Shown piece by piece: positions 17,653-25,999 of a stretch of DNA of 44,750 nt. The translations under genes and the position numbers were made by a program. Source of the stretch: Streptomyces sp. CBMA29 (GTDB lineage: Bacteria > Actinomycetota > Actinomycetes > Streptomycetales > Streptomycetaceae); the NCBI RefSeq assembly GCF_014596445.1, contig NZ_MECL01000067.1:1-44750 (forward strand). The letters are read 5' to 3'. The notes beneath the pieces are model-generated. The model worked only from the letters and a program-made list of their open reading frames with translations. It did not search any database and was not told where the DNA came from. The stretch's first letter is position 1. Each line of letters begins with the position of its first letter.

Positions 17653-17686
17653 AAAGATGATCTTGGTCCCAGCCTGTGGATAACTC
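17653..17686 (-). promoter_or_regulatory. Shared 34-bp upstream motif, copy 2
   Basis: On the minus strand it reads GAGTTATCCACAGGC, TG, GGACCA, A, GATCATCTTT, and differs from the copy at 11875-11908 at three positions only. It ends 42 bases before the yraN ATG and points towards the yraN-comM-dprA operon. I infer a common promoter or regulator site. Confidence 0.7.
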
Positions 17687-17700
17687 CCGGCGACCCGCAT

Positions 17701-17736
17701 CCCGCACCCGGCACCCGGCACCCGGCACCCCGCACC
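17701..17736. repeat. 7-bp tandem repeat upstream of yraN
   Basis: CACCCGG-like 7-bp units are repeated about four times between the DUF2469 gene and the shared motif. It looks like slippage DNA with no clear role. Confidence 0.55.
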
Positions 17737-17782
17737 GAAGGCGCACCGGAGCCCACACTCAAGCCCCCGACGGGCCTCAGCT

Positions 17783-18109
17783 TCAGCTATTGAAGCCCGA
17801 CTCGTCCGACGGCAGATCCAGATCCGCCTTGTTCAGCTCCTCGATGTTCACGTCCTTGAACGTGAGGACGCGGACCTGCTTGACGAAGCGGGCGGGCCTG
17901 TACATGTCCCAGACCCAGGCGTCGGCCATCGAGACCTCGAAGAAGACCTCACCCTGGACCGAGTGCACCTGCATCTCGTAGTCGTTGGTGAGGTAGAAGC
18001 GCCGCTCGGTCTCGATCACGTACTTGAACAGGCCAACGACATCGCGGTACTCCCGGTAGAGCTTCAGCTCCATCTCGGTCTCGTACTTTTCGAGGTCCTC
18101 GGCGCTCAT
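17783..18109 (-). CDS. DUF2469 domain-containing protein
   Basis: The 108-residue acidic protein MSAEDLEKYETEMELKLYRE... with FKYVIETERRFYLTNDYEMQ and VWDMYRPARFVKQVRVLTF is a conserved actinobacterial family (DUF2469) of unknown function. It regularly sits between the signal peptidase/rnh region and yraN in Actinobacteria. ATG 18109 gives the family length; the longer frame upstream overlaps the NUDIX gene and is not real. It follows the NUDIX gene by 40 bases. No catalytic motif is visible. Confidence 0.9.
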   Translation of the reverse strand: MSAEDLEKYETEMELKLYREYRDVVGLFKYVIETERRFYLTNDYEMQVHSVQGEVFFEVSMADAWVWDMYRPARFVKQVRVLTFKDVNIEELNKADLDLPSDESGFNS

Positions 18110-18149
18110 GGCATGTTCCCCTTCAGCCGTACGTGCCCCCCATTGTGCG

Positions 18150-18638
18150 TCAGTCGCGCTCCGTCCCCAGGGGGATCGGGGATTGCGGGGGGCCTTCGTC
18201 GAGCAGCGTACGCAGCAGCTCAGCGAGTCTGATGGGGTACACCGTCTCACGAGTGCGCAAAAGTTCCCCGCAGGTCCACCAGCGCAACGACGAGACACTT
18301 CTGCGTTCCAGGTCCGTCTGGCCGCTGGTGTCGACATCGACGGTGTCGGTACGGCCCAGGTGGTACCACTCGTCCTGCTCCCAGCGCCGCCCGTCGAAGC
18401 TGAAGGAGCTGCTCCGCTCCCACAGCACGGGGCCGAGCCGTACATCGGTGATGCCGGTCTCCTCGGCGAGCTCGCGCAGCGCCGTCTCCTCCAGGCTCTC
18501 ACCGCCCTCGACCCCGCCGCCCGGCGTGAACCACGAGCCCACCGCCGGATCGGCCGGATCGACGCCGTTCAGCAGCAGAATCCGGTCCGCCGGGTCGAGC
18601 AGCACCACACGGGCGACGCGCCGACGCACCACGGTCAC
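18150..18638 (-). CDS. NUDIX hydrolase
   Basis: The 162-residue protein contains the Nudix box: GGVEGGE, seven residues, then RELAEETGI, which binds the divalent metals needed to cut nucleoside-diphosphate-X substrates. The substrate is not evident; MutT-like housekeeping or another NDP-X is possible. GTG 18638 overlaps the sipZ stop by GTGA, so it is coupled to the signal peptidase operon, a position it also holds in other Streptomyces. The longer open frame upstream runs across sipZ and is a shadow. Confidence 0.9.
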   Translation of the reverse strand: MTVVRRRVARVVLLDPADRILLLNGVDPADPAVGSWFTPGGGVEGGESLEETALRELAEETGITDVRLGPVLWERSSSFSFDGRRWEQDEWYHLGRTDTVDVDTSGQTDLERRSVSSLRWWTCGELLRTRETVYPIRLAELLRTLLDEGPPQSPIPLGTERD

Positions 18639-19444
18639 CTGCGCCGCCTCAGCAGCCCGGCCAGCGGTCCGTACGCCGCGCCGCCGAGAATCAGCACGGC
18701 TCCCACGACCACCATGACGACGATCCAGCGCAGCGGCCCCTCGGCGGACGTACCGCCGCCCGGCACGGCCTTGAAAGCGGTCGTGGGCGACAGCGTCCCC
18801 ACCCGGCCCAGGGGCCACACCGTGCCGTCCACCCGGCCCTTCACGGCGCTCACGGGGACCGCGCCGTGCTGGGCGTCCGTGAGGCGGATACGGGAGTCCT
18901 GGGAGACCGCGCGGTTGTCACCGAGCAGGAAGAGCGAGCCGCGCGGCACCGTGGTGCTGAATTTCGTCACGGAGGCGGGAACGCCGGGAAGGCCGGAGCC
19001 ACCGGGCGCGGCGGAGGCGTCAGAGCCGGCAGAGGCGTCAGAGCCAGCAGAAGCGTCGGAGCCGCCGGAGCCCTCGAGATAGCCCTCCTCGTCGACCGCC
19101 GTGCCGTTCACCGTGAGGCGGCTCTGGGTGTCGCAGCACTTGACGACGTCGCCGCCGACGCCGACGACCCGTTTGACCTCGGGCAGGTCGCCCCAGAGCT
19201 TGTCCTGGAAGACCACCACGTCACCGCGGCGCACATCGGAGCCCGAGACCTTCTGGGCCAGCACCCGGTCCCCCGGCCGCACGGTCGGCTGCATGGAATT
19301 GGTGGGCACTGTGTACGGCCGGTACTCGACCGCTCCCCAGGCGAATCCGCCGAGGAACAGGGCACAGCCAAGAGCGATGGCCAGCCCGGACACCGTACGT
19401 CCGAACCGGCCCTCACCCTTGCGTATCGCACTGCTGCTGCTCAT
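18635..19444 (-). CDS. sipZ: Type I signal peptidase SipZ
   Basis: The 269-residue membrane enzyme removes Sec/Tat signal peptides outside the membrane. The catalytic serine is Ser50 in PTNSMQPT and the general-base lysine Lys91 in VKRVVGVGGD; box E is GDNRAVSQDSR. One transmembrane helix (about 19-38) precedes the active site, and a second hydrophobic segment near the C-terminus (about 240-260) is followed by an Arg-rich end, so it is likely anchored twice. A loop holds three GSDASA repeats. ATG 19444 is 98 bases after the sipY stop. It is the last of four tandem signal peptidase genes. Confidence 0.92.
   Translation of the reverse strand: MSSSSAIRKGEGRFGRTVSGLAIALGCALFLGGFAWGAVEYRPYTVPTNSMQPTVRPGDRVLAQKVSGSDVRRGDVVVFQDKLWGDLPEVKRVVGVGGDVVKCCDTQSRLTVNGTAVDEEGYLEGSGGSDASAGSDASAGSDASAAPGGSGLPGVPASVTKFSTTVPRGSLFLLGDNRAVSQDSRIRLTDAQHGAVPVSAVKGRVDGTVWPLGRVGTLSPTTAFKAVPGGGTSAEGPLRWIVVMVVVGAVLILGGAAYGPLAGLLRRRR
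19011..19064 (-). repeat. 18-bp tandem repeat within sipZ
   Basis: Three 18-bp units (19011-19028, 19029-19046, 19047-19064), with a few substitutions between units, encode GSDASA three times in an extracellular loop of SipZ. Changes in copy number would not shift the frame. Confidence 0.7.
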
Positions 19445-19542
19445 GGACCGGAACCCTACCCGGCGGTACGCCCCGGGCCGTAGGCCCGGACGCCCGTCGG
19501 TGCTCGATCGGGCGCCCGACGCCGCGGGCTCGGGAACGTCCG

Positions 19543-20691
19543 TCAGTCCTCTTCCGACTCCGCGGTGACCGGCGGCTGTGCGCGCAGCAGCTTGCGGCGG
19601 CGCATCAGCACCAGCGGCGCGGCACCGAGGAGGCCCACGGCGGCCGGGCCCGCGGTGCCCGCCGCGTTGATGCCCGGCTGGCTGAAGGTGCTGGGGATGG
19701 AGAGCCAGTCCCAGCGGTTGACCGGCCAGGCCACCGTGACGGCGCGGCCGACGACCTCGTTGTCGGACACCGTGCCGCCGCCGGGCAGCGTCATGTGGTA
19801 CCGGGAGTCGAGGGAGTCCTGGCGGTGGTCGCCCATGACCCAGATCCGGTCCTTGGGCACGGTGACCTTGAACGGCCGGTCGGGGGTGCAGGGAGTGTTG
19901 CCCGCGAAGACGTACGGCTCGTCCAGCGCCTTGCCGTTGACCTTCACCGGTCCCGTGCCGTTGCACTCGACCGTGTCACCGCCGACGCCGATGACCCGCT
20001 TGATCAGGTCCTTCTCCTCGGCGGACGGCATCAGGCCGATGAAGCTGAGGCCCTTCTGCACGCCCCTGGTCACCGCGTTGCCGCTGGCGGGCGGATTCTC
20101 GCCTAGCCAGCCGCCCGGGTCGTGGAAGACGACGACCTCGCCGCGGCTCGGCTTGGAGCCGAACCAGGGGGTGAGCTTGTCGACCAGGACGCGGTCGCCG
20201 CGCTCCAGCGTGTGCTGCATGGAGTCGGACGGGATGGAGAACGCCTGCACCAGGAAGGTCTTGATCAGCAGCGCCAGGACCAGCGCGATGCCGATCAGGA
20301 GCGGCAGTTCCTTCCAGAACGACCGGTTCTTGCTCGCGGAGCCGCCCGAGGAGTGGGACGGCGGCCCGTCACCCGGGCCGGGGTCCCCGGGGCCGCCGGG
20401 GCCCTGGGGGCGGTCAGCGGGACCGCCCGCCGCGGGGTCCTGCGGGTCCGTGCCGTCCGCCGGTCCCACGGGGGCCTCCGGAGCCTGGCCGGGGACCTGA
20501 CCCGCATCGGCGTGGCTGCCGGGGTACGACCCGCCGCCCGGGTACTGCCCGCCGCCGTACTCCGTACTGTCCGCGGGCTCGGGGACTCGGCCATCGGCCT
20601 CCGACTTGTCGACAGACGGCACCGTGACATCCCCTTTTTCGGGCTCGCCGGATCCAGACCGTGCGCCGACCACCAGGTCCCCCACATCCAC
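19543..20691 (-). CDS. sipY: Type I signal peptidase SipY
   Basis: The protein is 382 residues. After a Gly/Pro/Asp-rich disordered N-terminus of about 125 residues there is a transmembrane helix (130-148), catalytic Ser157 in IPSDSMQHT and Lys231 in LIKRVIGVGGD, and box E MGDHRQDSLDSRYH. A second hydrophobic segment lies near the C-terminus before MRRRK. GTG 20691 has GGAG six bases upstream. Its first 278 bases overlap the 3' end of the sipX frame; the high G/C third positions in the sipY frame there indicate that sipY is the genuine coding frame of the overlap. Confidence 0.9.
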   Translation of the reverse strand: MDVGDLVVGARSGSGEPEKGDVTVPSVDKSEADGRVPEPADSTEYGGGQYPGGGSYPGSHADAGQVPGQAPEAPVGPADGTDPQDPAAGGPADRPQGPGGPGDPGPGDGPPSHSSGGSASKNRSFWKELPLLIGIALVLALLIKTFLVQAFSIPSDSMQHTLERGDRVLVDKLTPWFGSKPSRGEVVVFHDPGGWLGENPPASGNAVTRGVQKGLSFIGLMPSAEEKDLIKRVIGVGGDTVECNGTGPVKVNGKALDEPYVFAGNTPCTPDRPFKVTVPKDRIWVMGDHRQDSLDSRYHMTLPGGGTVSDNEVVGRAVTVAWPVNRWDWLSIPSTFSQPGINAAGTAGPAAVGLLGAAPLVLMRRRKLLRAQPPVTAESEED

Positions 20692-21700
20692 TCCTCACTC
20701 CAGTCCGCCGCCTGCCCCGTTTCCGGCGCAGGCCCGCCACTCCCATAACGAGCGGGAGTTCCGCAGGAGTCGGTGTCTGGCTCGTTCCTTGGCCGTTGTT
20801 GGCCTGGGCCACCCTAGCCGTCCCGGCTGTGGCCGCGGTCGCCGCCACCTGCGCGTCGGGGACGGACGCGAACGTGCCGGGTTCCTTCAGTCGCTCCCAG
20901 TGACCGAACGGCCAGGCGATGACGAAGGCCCTTCCCACCACCAGATTCAGCGGAATCGTGCCGCCTCCGGGCTTGTCCGTGTGGTAGCGCGAGTCGGCCG
21001 AATCCGACCGGTGGTCGCCCATCACCCACAGCCTGCCCTGCGGTACGTGCACGGTGAATTTCATCATTGAGGGTGGATTACCGGCGTAAAGATACGGCTC
21101 GCTGAGGGGCACGCCGTTGACGGTGATGCGCCCGTCGGCGTCACAGCACTTCACGGTGTCGCCGCCGACGCCGATGACCCGCTTGATCAGGTCCTGCTCG
21201 TCGGCGGACGGCAGCAGGCCGATGTAGGTGAAGAACTGTTTCACCTGCTTGATCACCACGGGGTCGGGCTTCTTCTGCTCCTCGGGCGGCAGCCAGCCGC
21301 CGGGGTCCTTGAAGACCACGACGTCACCGCGGTGCGGCTCGGCGCCGAACCACGGGGTGAGCTTGTCGACCAGCACCCGGTCGCCGATCTTGATGGTCTG
21401 CTCCATCGAACCGGACGGGATGACGAACGCCTGGAGCAGGAACGTCTTGAGCACCAGCGCGATCAGCAGGGCCACCATGACCAGCAGCGGCACCTCCCTG
21501 GCGAGCGAGCGGCGGCGCTTGCGCTTGACCTTGCGGGCCAGTTTGCGGCGCTCGATACGGGTGCTGCCGCCGCCGGGCGGTCCGCCGTACGCCCCGTCGC
21601 CCGTACCGCTTCCCGGGGCGCCGCCCGCGCCGGTGCCCGCCGCGCCCGTCACCGGGGCGGCGCGGTGGTGGCCGTAGCGGGGCCGCCCGCGGTTACCCAT
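20414..21700 (-). CDS. sipX: Type I signal peptidase SipX with a long 3' extension overlapping sipY
   Basis: The enzyme core has one transmembrane helix (about 70-88), catalytic Ser98 in IPSGSMEQT, Lys173 in LIKRVIGVGGD and box E MGDHRSDSADSRYH. The homologous part ends near residue 310 (ELPLVMGVAGLRRKRGRR). The frame then runs on for about 110 Arg/Gly-rich residues that overlap sipY by 278 bases. The tail looks like non-selected read-through caused by the lack of a stop codon, though it may be translated. ATG 21700 overlaps the sipW stop by eight bases. I recall known SipX proteins as about 320 residues, so 428 is long; a frameshift near the end is the alternative. Confidence 0.85.
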   Translation of the reverse strand: MGNRGRPRYGHHRAAPVTGAAGTGAGGAPGSGTGDGAYGGPPGGGSTRIERRKLARKVKRKRRRSLAREVPLLVMVALLIALVLKTFLLQAFVIPSGSMEQTIKIGDRVLVDKLTPWFGAEPHRGDVVVFKDPGGWLPPEEQKKPDPVVIKQVKQFFTYIGLLPSADEQDLIKRVIGVGGDTVKCCDADGRITVNGVPLSEPYLYAGNPPSMMKFTVHVPQGRLWVMGDHRSDSADSRYHTDKPGGGTIPLNLVVGRAFVIAWPFGHWERLKEPGTFASVPDAQVAATAATAGTARVAQANNGQGTSQTPTPAELPLVMGVAGLRRKRGRRRTGVRSGCGGPGGRRTVWIRRARKRGCHGAVCRQVGGRWPSPRARGQYGVRRRAVPGRRVVPRQPRRCGSGPRPGSGGPRGTGGRHGPAGPRGGRSR

Positions 21701-22442
21701 GGTGACCCGCGGCGGGTGCGGGGACGGCGGCGAAGGTCGCGGGGCGGTTGAGCCGGGTCCAGTGGCCGAACGGCCAGCCGATCCACTCGGCGCGGCCGAT
21801 GACCTTGCCGAGCGGTACGGTCCCGCCGCCCGGTTCCCCGAGGTGGTCCCGTGAGTCGCGGGAGTCGTCGCGGTGGTCGCCCATCACCCACAGCCTTCCG
21901 TCCGGCACCACGATGTCGAAAGGTACCTGCGAGGGCACATCGCCGGGGAAGAGATAGCCCTCGTCCAGCGGGCGGCCGTTGACCAGCAGCCTGCCCTGCT
22001 TGTCGCAGCAGGTGACGCGGTCGCCGCCGATGCCGATGACGCGCTTCACGTAGTCCGTCCCACCCTGCTGAGTGAACGATCCGTCACCGTCGAAGACGAT
22101 CACGTCCCCGCGCCGCGGATGGCCGCCGAAACGGTACGCCAGTTTGTTGACCAGCACCCGGTCGCCGACCCGCAGGGTGTTCTCCATGGAGCCGCTGGGC
22201 ACTTGGAAGGGCTGCACGACATACGTGCTCACCAGCAGCAGCGCGACGACGCAGCCGACCGCGAGCAGCACGGTACGCCGCCACTCCGCCCACCAGCGCG
22301 GCAGCGAGTCGCTCAGGAAGGACCGGGACCCGGGTCCTGGCACGCCGGGTCCCGACACGACGAAACGCGACCGCTCCTCCGTATCCGCCTGGTCGGCGGG
22401 AGAGGAACGGTCGCGTTCCGGAAGTGTCGCTTCGCTGTCCAT
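21693..22442 (-). CDS. sipW: Type I signal peptidase SipW
   Basis: The 249-residue protein is the simplest of the four tandem peptidases. It has one membrane helix (about 57-75), catalytic Ser85 in VPSGSMENT, Lys133 in DYVKRVIGIGGD, and box E MGDHRDDSRDSRDH. A C-terminal anchor is not seen. It follows rplS by 32 bases and so is likely co-transcribed with the rpsP-rplS ribosomal operon, tying secretion capacity to growth. Four adjacent sip genes are a Streptomyces trait; in S. lividans SipY is known as the major enzyme. Confidence 0.92.
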   Translation of the reverse strand: MDSEATLPERDRSSPADQADTEERSRFVVSGPGVPGPGSRSFLSDSLPRWWAEWRRTVLLAVGCVVALLLVSTYVVQPFQVPSGSMENTLRVGDRVLVNKLAYRFGGHPRRGDVIVFDGDGSFTQQGGTDYVKRVIGIGGDRVTCCDKQGRLLVNGRPLDEGYLFPGDVPSQVPFDIVVPDGRLWVMGDHRDDSRDSRDHLGEPGGGTVPLGKVIGRAEWIGWPFGHWTRLNRPATFAAVPAPAAGHHG

Positions 22443-22474
22443 CGAGGCCAGAGCTTATCCGGCCTTCCCATGGA

Positions 22475-22825
22475 TCAGTTGTCGCGCTTCTCCTTGATCT
22501 TCGCGGCCTTGCCGCGCAGCTCACGGAGGTAGTACAGCTTCGCGCGACGGACGTCACCGCGGGTGACGACCTCGATCTTCTCGACGATCGGGGTGTGCAC
22601 GGGGAACGTGCGCTCGACGCCGACGGAGAAGCTGACCTTGCGGACCGTGAAGGTCTCGCTGATGCCCGCGCCCTGGCGGCGGATGACAACACCCTTGAAC
22701 TGCTGCACACGGGAGCGGTTGCCCTCGATGACACGCACGTGGACGTTGACGGTGTCGCCGGGGCGGAAGGCCGGGACGTCGGTGCGCAGCGAGGCGCTGT
22801 TGACGCTGTCGATCAGGTTGGGCAT
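22475..22825 (-). CDS. rplS: 50S ribosomal protein L19
   Basis: The 116-residue protein has the L19 core [34 protein letters not shown] and [21 protein letters not shown]19 lies at the subunit interface of the ribosome. ATG 22825 gives the family length; nine codons upstream are open but unrelated. It is the last ribosomal gene of the rpsP-khpA-rimM-trmD-rplS cluster, 140 bases after trmD. Confidence 0.96.
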   Translation of the reverse strand: MPNLIDSVNSASLRTDVPAFRPGDTVNVHVRVIEGNRSRVQQFKGVVIRRQGAGISETFTVRKVSFSVGVERTFPVHTPIVEKIEVVTRGDVRRAKLYYLRELRGKAAKIKEKRDN

Positions 22826-22965
22826 GAGATTCTGCTTCCTCGCCGATGCCACAGGTCATCGACGGAATGTCGCGGTGCGGATTTGCCAAAAAATGGGGTG
22901 CCACCGCGTCGGACGGACGTCGTTCCCCCTGTGGCAGGGGCGCGCGCCGGACGGACAGCAGCGGC

Positions 22966-23787
22966 TTATTCTTCCACGGCCTCCGGGCTGGGCCCAAATC
23001 GGCCGTCGGGGCCGGGTCCCCAGCCGAGGATGGAGAGCATCTCCCGGTCCTTCTTGTCGAAGGCAGCGGGGTCGCAACGCTCCACCAGATCGGGCCGGTT
23101 GGCGACGGTACGGCGCAGCGCCTCGTCCCGGCGCCAGCGCGCGACCTTGCCGTGGTGGCCGCTGAGCAGCACGTCGGGGATGCCGCGCCCGCGCCACCGC
23201 GGCGGCTTGGTGAAGACCGGGCCTTCCAGCAGATTGGCCATCGGTCCCGGCGCGAAGGAGTCGTCGCGGTGCGACTCGGCGTTGCCGAGGACGCCGGGCA
23301 GCAGCCGGGCCACCGCCTCGGTGATCACCAGGACCGCCGCCTCGCCGCCGGCCAGCACGTAGTCGCCGATGGAGACCTCGTGGACCGGCAGCCGGGTCGC
23401 GTACTCGTCGGTGACCCGGGTGTCGATGCCCTCGTATCGGGCGGGTGTGAAGATCAGCCAGGGGCTGGCGGAGAGTTCGACGGCGAGCGCCTGGGTGAAG
23501 GGCCGGCCGCTGGGGGTGGGGACGACGAGCGCCGGGCTGTGGGCGCCCGCCTCGTAGCCGTCGGCGAGTGTCTGGTCGAGCGCCTCGCCCCAGGGGCCGG
23601 TCTTCATGACCATGCCGGGTCCGCCGCCGTACGGGGTGTCGTCCACCGTGTTGTGCCGGTCGTACGCCCACCCGCGCAGGTCGTGCACCCGGACGTCCAG
23701 CCGCCCGCTCGCCCGCGCCTTGCCGACCAGCGAGACGTTCAGCGGCTCCAGGTACTCGGGGAAGATCGTGACGACGTCGATCCGCAT
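22966..23787 (-). CDS. trmD: tRNA (guanine-N1)-methyltransferase TrmD
   Basis: The 273-residue enzyme methylates G37 in tRNAs reading CNN and GGG codons, which prevents frameshifting. Family motifs are MRIDVVTIFPEYL at the start, DTPYGGGPGMVMK, the SAM-knot segment YEGIDTRVTDEYA, and SIGDYVLAGGEAA. The ATG is separated from the rimM stop by one base, showing coupled translation. The gene order rpsP-rimM-trmD-rplS is widely conserved. Confidence 0.96.
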   Translation of the reverse strand: MRIDVVTIFPEYLEPLNVSLVGKARASGRLDVRVHDLRGWAYDRHNTVDDTPYGGGPGMVMKTGPWGEALDQTLADGYEAGAHSPALVVPTPSGRPFTQALAVELSASPWLIFTPARYEGIDTRVTDEYATRLPVHEVSIGDYVLAGGEAAVLVITEAVARLLPGVLGNAESHRDDSFAPGPMANLLEGPVFTKPPRWRGRGIPDVLLSGHHGKVARWRRDEALRRTVANRPDLVERCDPAAFDKKDREMLSILGWGPGPDGRFGPSPEAVEE

Positions 23788-23788
23788 G

Positions 23789-24367
23789 TCAGACGCCGTC
23801 CGCGTCGTCGGCCGCGCCGACCGGCTCGGCCGCGCGGGAGCCCGCCACTTCCGCCTCGGCCTCGTCCAGCAGCCCCGGCGGCGGGTCGATCACCGCGCGC
23901 TGCTCCTCCAGGTCGATCTCCGGCACGATCTCGCCGACGAACGGGATGAGCACCTCGGTGCCGTCCGGCCGCCGGACGATCAGCAGGTCCTGGTACGGGA
24001 GATGGCTGATCTCGGCGATCCGGCCGACCTCGCGCCCGTCGACCGTCACCACGTCGAGGTCGATGAGCTGATGGTCGTAGAACTCCTCGGGGTCCTCCGG
24101 CGTCTGCTCCGGGTCGACCTCGGCGATCAGCAGCGTATTGCGCAGCGCTTCGGCGGCGGTGCGGTCGGCGACGCCCTCGAAGCGCAGCATCAGCCGGCCG
24201 CTGTGCACGCGTCCGGTGGCGATGGTCAGCGGGCCCGTGGCGGCCGGGTCGGTGGCGAGGACGGCACCGGGCGCGAGCCGCAGCTCCGGCTCGTCGGTCC
24301 GCACCTCGACGCTGACCTCGCCCTTGATGCCGTGGGCGCGGCCGATCCTGCCGACTACCAACTGCAT
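23789..24367 (-). CDS. rimM: Ribosome maturation factor RimM
   Basis: The 192-residue protein helps mature the 3' domain of 16S rRNA by binding S19. It shows the RimM N-terminal barrel motif [15 protein letters not shown], the LLIAEVD segment and the PRC-barrel stretch [16 protein letters not shown] Pro/Glu/Ala-rich tail extends the end. It is followed one base later by trmD and preceded by a hairpin-containing spacer after khpA. Confidence 0.95.
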   Translation of the reverse strand: MQLVVGRIGRAHGIKGEVSVEVRTDEPELRLAPGAVLATDPAATGPLTIATGRVHSGRLMLRFEGVADRTAAEALRNTLLIAEVDPEQTPEDPEEFYDHQLIDLDVVTVDGREVGRIAEISHLPYQDLLIVRRPDGTEVLIPFVGEIVPEIDLEEQRAVIDPPPGLLDEAEAEVAGSRAAEPVGAADDADGV

Positions 24368-24445
24368 GTGCGGCTCACTCTCCGGCTCCGGAAAAGGAAG
24401 GGACGGGAAAACAGGAAGGGTCAGGAAGGGTCAGGGCTACGAACG

Positions 24446-24489
24446 CGGCGCGGGCCGGGAGCGGCGACTGCCACCCCCGGCCCGCGCCG
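24446..24489 (-). terminator. 14-bp perfect hairpin between khpA and rimM
   Basis: CGGCGCGGGCCGGG (24446-24459) pairs with CCCGGCCCGCGCCG (24476-24489) around a 16-base loop, 22 bases after khpA. There is no T-run. It would partly terminate or process the ribosomal operon transcript. Next to it AGGAAGGGTC is repeated in tandem at about 24413-24436. Confidence 0.65.
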
Positions 24490-24510
24490 GTGTTCTCTGT
24501 GTCGGCCCGC

Positions 24511-24750
24511 TCAGCGAGCCTGGTCCACGTCGACGAGGTCGACGCGGACACCACGGCCGCCGAGGGCGCCCACGACGGTACGCAGCGCGCGGGCGGTACG
24601 GCCGTTGCGGCCGATCACCTTGCCGAGGTCGTCGGGGTGCACCCGGACCTCGAGCACGCTGCCGCGCCGCAGGGTGCGCATACCCACGTGCACATCGTCG
24701 GGATTGTCGACGATGCCCTTCACAAGGTGCTCAAGGGCCTCCTCGAGCAT
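24511..24750 (-). CDS. khpA: KH-domain RNA-binding protein KhpA
   Basis: The 79-residue protein is a single type II KH domain with the RNA-binding loop IGRNGRTARALR. KhpA works with KhpB in Gram-positive bacteria as a global RNA chaperone. It starts two bases after the rpsP stop (TGAGCATG), and it is regularly found in the rpsP operon of Actinobacteria. Confidence 0.93.
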   Translation of the reverse strand: MLEEALEHLVKGIVDNPDDVHVGMRTLRRGSVLEVRVHPDDLGKVIGRNGRTARALRTVVGALGGRGVRVDLVDVDQAR

Positions 24751-24752
24751 GC

Positions 24753-25214
24753 TCAGACCTCGGTCGACTCGGCCGCGGCCGGAGCCTCGGCGGTGTCATC
24801 GGCCTTCTTCTCGGACTTCTCGGACTTCTCGGACTTCTTCGCCTTCGGGGTGATCGCCTCACCCTTGGGCTCGTCCGCGCTGTCCTTGGCGGCGGCCTCG
24901 AAGAGGGCGCGCTTGTCGGCCTTCGGCTCGGCGACGAGCAGCGGAGCCGGGGCCTCGAGGCCCTTGTACTTCTGCCAGTCACCGGTGAGCTTCAGGATGG
25001 CCATGACCGGCTCGGTCGGCTGGGCGCCGACGGAGAGCCAGTACTGCGCGCGGTCCGAGTCGACCTCGATGCGCGAGGGGTTCTGCACCGGGTGGTACAG
25101 GCCGATCTCCTCGATGGCCCGGCCGTCACGGCGGGTACGGGAGTCGGCGACGACGATGCGGTAGTGAGGCGAACGGATCTTGCCCAGACGCTTCAGCTTG
25201 ATCTTGACTGCCAC
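24753..25214 (-). CDS. rpsP: 30S ribosomal protein S16
   Basis: The protein is 153 residues. The S16 core is [20 protein letters not shown] and [20 protein letters not shown]. The C-terminal 60 residues are a charged Lys/Glu/Ala tail with the [10 protein letters not shown] run, longer than in most bacteria. GTG 25214 starts the S16 homology and is preceded by AGGAG eleven bases upstream. It heads the rpsP-khpA-rimM-trmD-rplS-sip series. The 149-base spacer upstream holds the inverted repeat GTCGAG-TT-CTCGAC at 25333-25346 and no clear promoter. Confidence 0.95.
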   Translation of the reverse strand: MAVKIKLKRLGKIRSPHYRIVVADSRTRRDGRAIEEIGLYHPVQNPSRIEVDSDRAQYWLSVGAQPTEPVMAILKLTGDWQKYKGLEAPAPLLVAEPKADKRALFEAAAKDSADEPKGEAITPKAKKSEKSEKSEKKADDTAEAPAAAESTEV

Positions 25215-25363
25215 GGGAGTGGGTTCTCCTGGAATTGACGTGTTTGGGCGCAGCGGACTTCCACGTGGGGTTGTGGGAGTCGTCGCGCCCGGTGGACGCG
25301 TCAGCCGAAGGAGAGAGGGTTCCTGCACGGCTGTCGAGTTCTCGACTGGACATTCTGCCACAC

Positions 25364-25954
25364 TCAGCCGACCCCGACGACCTCCGGGATCCGGAACGGC
25401 TGCCCGCAGGCCCCGCACATGATGGGCGCCTGAGCCAGTACCGACGGGACGACCCGGACATTGCGCCCGCAGTCGCACACGGCCTTGACCCGCACCCCGC
25501 CGCCCGACGAGCCGTGCCTGGCGGCCGGCCCGCGGAAGGAGCGTGCGGTGTCGGCGGTGGTGGCCACGGTGTGCGCCTTGAGGGCGCGCTGTAGCCGGTC
25601 GATGGTGACCCGGTAGCGCTTCCGGGTGTCAGGGCGCATCACCACGAGGGAGAAGCCGCTGCTCGGGTGCGGCTCCTCCGCGTGATCGAGGCCCATTTCG
25701 TCGGCGATGGCCAGGAATCGGCGGTTGTGGTAGCGGCCGGCACGCGAGGTGTCACGGATTCCGCGGGCAGCGGCGATCCCGTGCACGGCCTCGTGCAGCA
25801 GCCTTTCGAAGGAGAGCTCGTTGCCGCAGGCGGACGACGACTCTCCGATCAGGGACTCGGGCGCGGCCAGGTCGGGCAGCTCGGGATGGTGCCGTTGAAT
25901 ATCGGCCCAGGCGACTGCCAGCTCGGCGGCGAGAACAGGTGGTGTCGTGCTCAC
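25364..25954 (-). CDS. SprT-like zinc metalloprotein with C-terminal zinc ribbon
   Basis: The 196-residue product has an HExxH site, HEAVH (54-58), within [17 protein letters not shown], then RYHNRRF whose His76 could be the third zinc ligand. The C-terminal part carries CDC (160-162) and CGAC (180-183), a likely zinc ribbon. This is the SprT/Spartan-like architecture, known for proteases that clear DNA-protein crosslinks; similar proteins are common on actinobacterial chromosomes and mobile elements. GTG 25954 is chosen since homology-like sequence starts there; no strong ribosome binding site is seen. Its promoter is at 26000-26028. The exact substrate is unknown. Confidence 0.75.
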   Translation of the reverse strand: MSTTPPVLAAELAVAWADIQRHHPELPDLAAPESLIGESSSACGNELSFERLLHEAVHGIAAARGIRDTSRAGRYHNRRFLAIADEMGLDHAEEPHPSSGFSLVVMRPDTRKRYRVTIDRLQRALKAHTVATTADTARSFRGPAARHGSSGGGVRVKAVCDCGRNVRVVPSVLAQAPIMCGACGQPFRIPEVVGVG

Positions 25955-25999
25955 GCCGTGACAACGAGCCGGGCGCTCCCGGTGTTCCGATACCGGGCT

